Of a DNA stretch of 15,960 nucleotides, positions 14,537-15,960 are shown one piece after another. The number at the start of each line of letters is the position of its first letter. Position 1 is the stretch's first letter. The stretch comes from an uncultured Acidimicrobiales bacterium (lineage in GTDB: Bacteria > Actinomycetota > Acidimicrobiia > Acidimicrobiales > SZUA-35). A program made the translations under genes and the position numbers. The notes under the pieces were generated by a model, which made no database searches, had not been told where the DNA came from, and saw only the letters and a list, made by a program, of their open reading frames with translations. Location of the stretch: positions 1-15,960 of the forward strand of contig CALJAE010000142.1 in assembly GCA_938028175.1 (NCBI GenBank), read 5' to 3'.

Positions 14537-15549
14537 AGAGTCCCAAGCCTATCAATTGCGCCTCTCTCTACGAGCGGCTCCCACCATGATCTGTTATTAA
14601 GGTACCATTCAACAGTTGTACGCAAACCGTCATCCAAAGCAGTCTCCGGTGTCCATCCGAGCTCTTTTTCAATCTTGGATGCATTTATGGCATATCGGTG
14701 ATCATGACCGGGACGATCAGTTACAAACTCAATCAATTCCTCCGAGTCTGAAACAGAAGGTTCCAGTTCGTCCACCAGTCGACAAATCGACTTCACTAGA
14801 TCTATATTTGTGGCTTCATTATTTCCACCAACAAGGTAGGTCTCACCTACAGCGCCTGAAGATAAAGCGGTGGTCAAGGCAGTGGCGTGATCCTCGACAT
14901 ACAACCAATCTCGAATATTCTCGCCCGTCCCATAAACCGCTATTGGGTCACGGTTCAACGCTCTAAGAATAGTTATTGGGATCAGTTTTTCAGGGAACTG
15001 GAATGGGCCATAGTTATTTGAGCAGTTTGTCACCACCACTGGCATGTCGTAGGTCTCACCCCAGGCTCGTGCAAGATGATCCGAAGCAGCCTTCGAAGCC
15101 GAATACGGTGATCGTGGAGAATACGGTGTCGACTCACTGAAAGGCTCGTCTTCTAGCGCAAGACTTCCAAAAACCTCATCAGTCGAGACATGAACAAACT
15201 TACTAATAGAACTCTTTCTCGAAGCCTCAAGCAGATTGAATGTTCCTATTACATTGCTCTCGACAAAGGCCCCGGGACCATCGATTGACCGATCAACATG
15301 AGATTCCGCAGCCAGATGCATTACTGCTTCAGGGCTATGTTTATCGAAAAGCTCAATGACTTGTTTCTCGTCAGTGATATCAACTTTTTCGAACGCATAG
15401 TTTGGTTCGGATGCGACTGAAGCCACAGAATCGAAAGTCGATGCATAAGAAACTTTGTCGATGTTAACTACTTCTTCTCCAGCTGCCACCAAAGAGCGAA
15501 CGACAGCTGAGCCTATAAATCCGAGACCACCTGTAACTAGAATTTTCAT
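14533..15549 (-). CDS. rmlB: dTDP-glucose 4,6-dehydratase
   Basis: Second step of dTDP-L-rhamnose synthesis: NAD+-dependent conversion of dTDP-glucose to dTDP-4-keto-6-deoxyglucose. The 338-aa protein has the glycine motif GGLGFIG (7-13), HLAAESHVDRSI (78-89), the catalytic triad region STDEVFG with T123, D124, E125, and YSASK with Y149 and K153. NNYGPFQFPEKLIP and RDWLYVEDH, both diagnostic for RmlB, follow. TDRPGHDHRYAI near the C-terminus binds the nucleotide sugar. The start overlaps the stop of the small upstream gene (ATGA) and its own stop overlaps the start of the exporter ATPase gene (ATGA). rmlB is thus separated from rmlCDA by the ATPase and the unknown gene, but together they complete the pathway. 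Confidence 0.96.
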   Translation of the reverse strand: MKILVTGGLGFIGSAVVRSLVAAGEEVVNIDKVSYASTFDSVASVASEPNYAFEKVDITDEKQVIELFDKHSPEAVMHLAAESHVDRSIDGPGAFVESNVIGTFNLLEASRKSSISKFVHVSTDEVFGSLALEDEPFSESTPYSPRSPYSASKAASDHLARAWGETYDMPVVVTNCSNNYGPFQFPEKLIPITILRALNRDPIAVYGTGENIRDWLYVEDHATALTTALSSGAVGETYLVGGNNEATNIDLVKSICRLVDELEPSVSDSEELIEFVTDRPGHDHRYAINASKIEKELGWTPETALDDGLRTTVEWYLNNRSWWEPLVERGAIDRLGTL

Positions 15550-15878
15550 TTGTTGCTGCCTTTATCGTCGTCTTCTATCATCGCCTCGAGCGCTGCGATT
15601 CTTTGTTCTAGATCCCTAACAGTTGAAGTCGTAGCCTTTTGAAAGCTGTCAACATGGGAGGCCACCGGCGCAACCTGCCAATCAATAAGCTTCAAAACCG
15701 AGCTCTTCATTCTCGAGCGAAGTCGCGAGGTTGAAACTGAGGTTGGCCTCTGCAGCCTTGGGAAGTTCTCCAGTTTTGACTTGGTACGTATTCCTGTTGA
15801 CTTAGCAACAGACGCTCCAGCTGTTCGCTTTAGCTTAGAAACAAGCTCTGTGCCATTTCTGATTTCGTTAGACTCCAT
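15546..15878 (-). CDS. Small basic coiled-coil protein leading the rml/export operon
   Basis: Unrecognised, 110 aa from the chosen start. Residues 1-58 are rich in Lys, Arg, Ser and Thr and probably disordered. Residues about 60-75 (SVLKLIDWQVAPVASHV) form an amphipathic segment, and residues 76-103 (FQKATTSTVRDLEQRIAALEAMIEDD) look like a short coiled coil; the tail is charged. No signal peptide or membrane span. The frame opens at 15917, but I choose the ATG at 15878, because AGGAG (15884-15888) lies 5 bases before it; another ATG directly precedes it. Its stop overlaps the rmlB start (ATGA), so it is the first visible gene of the operon. Similar segments occur before methyltransferase or glycosyltransferase domains in polysaccharide loci (general impression), so it could be a stand-alone oligomerisation piece or a remnant. 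Confidence 0.65.
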   Translation of the reverse strand: MESNEIRNGTELVSKLKRTAGASVAKSTGIRTKSKLENFPRLQRPTSVSTSRLRSRMKSSVLKLIDWQVAPVASHVDSFQKATTSTVRDLEQRIAALEAMIEDDDKGSNK

Positions 15879-15890
15879 CATCACTCCTGA

Positions 15891-15960
15891 GTATGTACAG
15901 ACATGTATTAGTATCACTAACTACACAACATATCTGGTATGTACAGATATGTATTAGTAT
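15891..15960. repeat. Two 24-base direct repeats, 46-base period, upstream of the operon
   Basis: The elements at 15891-15914 and 15937-15960 are identical except for one base (C/T at the 12th position) and are separated by 22 bases of different sequence. The first copy ends a few bases before the Shine-Dalgarno of the first gene of the rml/export operon; the second runs into the window edge, so more copies may follow. Each is rich in GTAT and ATGTA words, and contains TGTACA. They could be operator sites for a regulator, or the first units of a tandem array. This is also the only gene-free stretch on the right side. Confidence 0.7.

Noticed and set aside
14616..14966. A 116-codon plus-strand frame inside rmlB
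   Set aside because: Antisense to conserved RmlB sequence, with a His/Gln/Arg-rich product and no known motif.
9093..15878. Defence island, phage or insertion element in the right part
   Set aside because: All recognisable genes belong to nucleotide-sugar synthesis and glycan export; no transposase, integrase, nuclease, toxin-antitoxin pair or terminal inverted repeats are visible.

Overview
The window looks like chromosomal DNA of an actinomycete, by inference a mid-GC, probably uncultured marine or aquatic lineage such as Acidimicrobiia. Grounds: an acyl-CoA carboxylase alpha subunit with biotin carboxylase and biotin carrier fused in one chain, an LpdA-type flavoprotein with a degenerate disulfide site, paired CNNM/CorC-type membrane proteins, GTG and TTG starts, and several genes that seem to be transcribed without a leader (TANNNT about 6-8 bases before the start codon). 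GC looks close to one half by eye; nothing was computed. The window is almost fully coding and has no gene-free stretch above about 170 bases. I see no tRNA, rRNA, CRISPR array, riboswitch, insertion sequence or phage gene.

Left part (1-4056, all minus strand): biotin-protein ligase BirA, then a secreted M23 endopeptidase with a coiled coil, then two tandem CNNM/CorC-like transporters, the last cut by the window edge. From the peptidase onward the genes are tightly packed (7-base gap, then a TAATG stop-start overlap). Middle (4074-8948): accA3 diverges from birA across only 17 bases that hold a symmetric -10 element readable in both directions, so the carboxylase and the ligase that biotinylates it seem to share one promoter core. 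accA3 runs head-on into lpdA with no base between the stop codons. lpdA lies downstream of a GT-B glycosyltransferase, preceded by a TlpA-like lipoprotein thioredoxin.

Right part (9093-15960): a surface-polysaccharide locus. It holds the full dTDP-L-rhamnose pathway (rmlA, rmlB, rmlC, rmlD), an ABC-2 export permease on the plus strand, and a Wzt-like ATPase with a C-terminal extension on the minus strand. There are also two unrecognised coiled-coil proteins, one of 306 aa between the ATPase and rmlC and one of about 110 aa leading the operon before rmlB. The logic is: glucose-1-phosphate to dTDP-rhamnose, rhamnose built into a lipid-linked glycan by glycosyltransferases mostly outside the window, and export by the ABC pair. 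Upstream of the first gene of this operon, two copies of a 24-base element with a 46-base period run to the window edge.

No clearly new system is proven. The best leads are the bidirectional birA/accA3 promoter, the two unknown coiled-coil proteins of the export locus, and the edge repeats.
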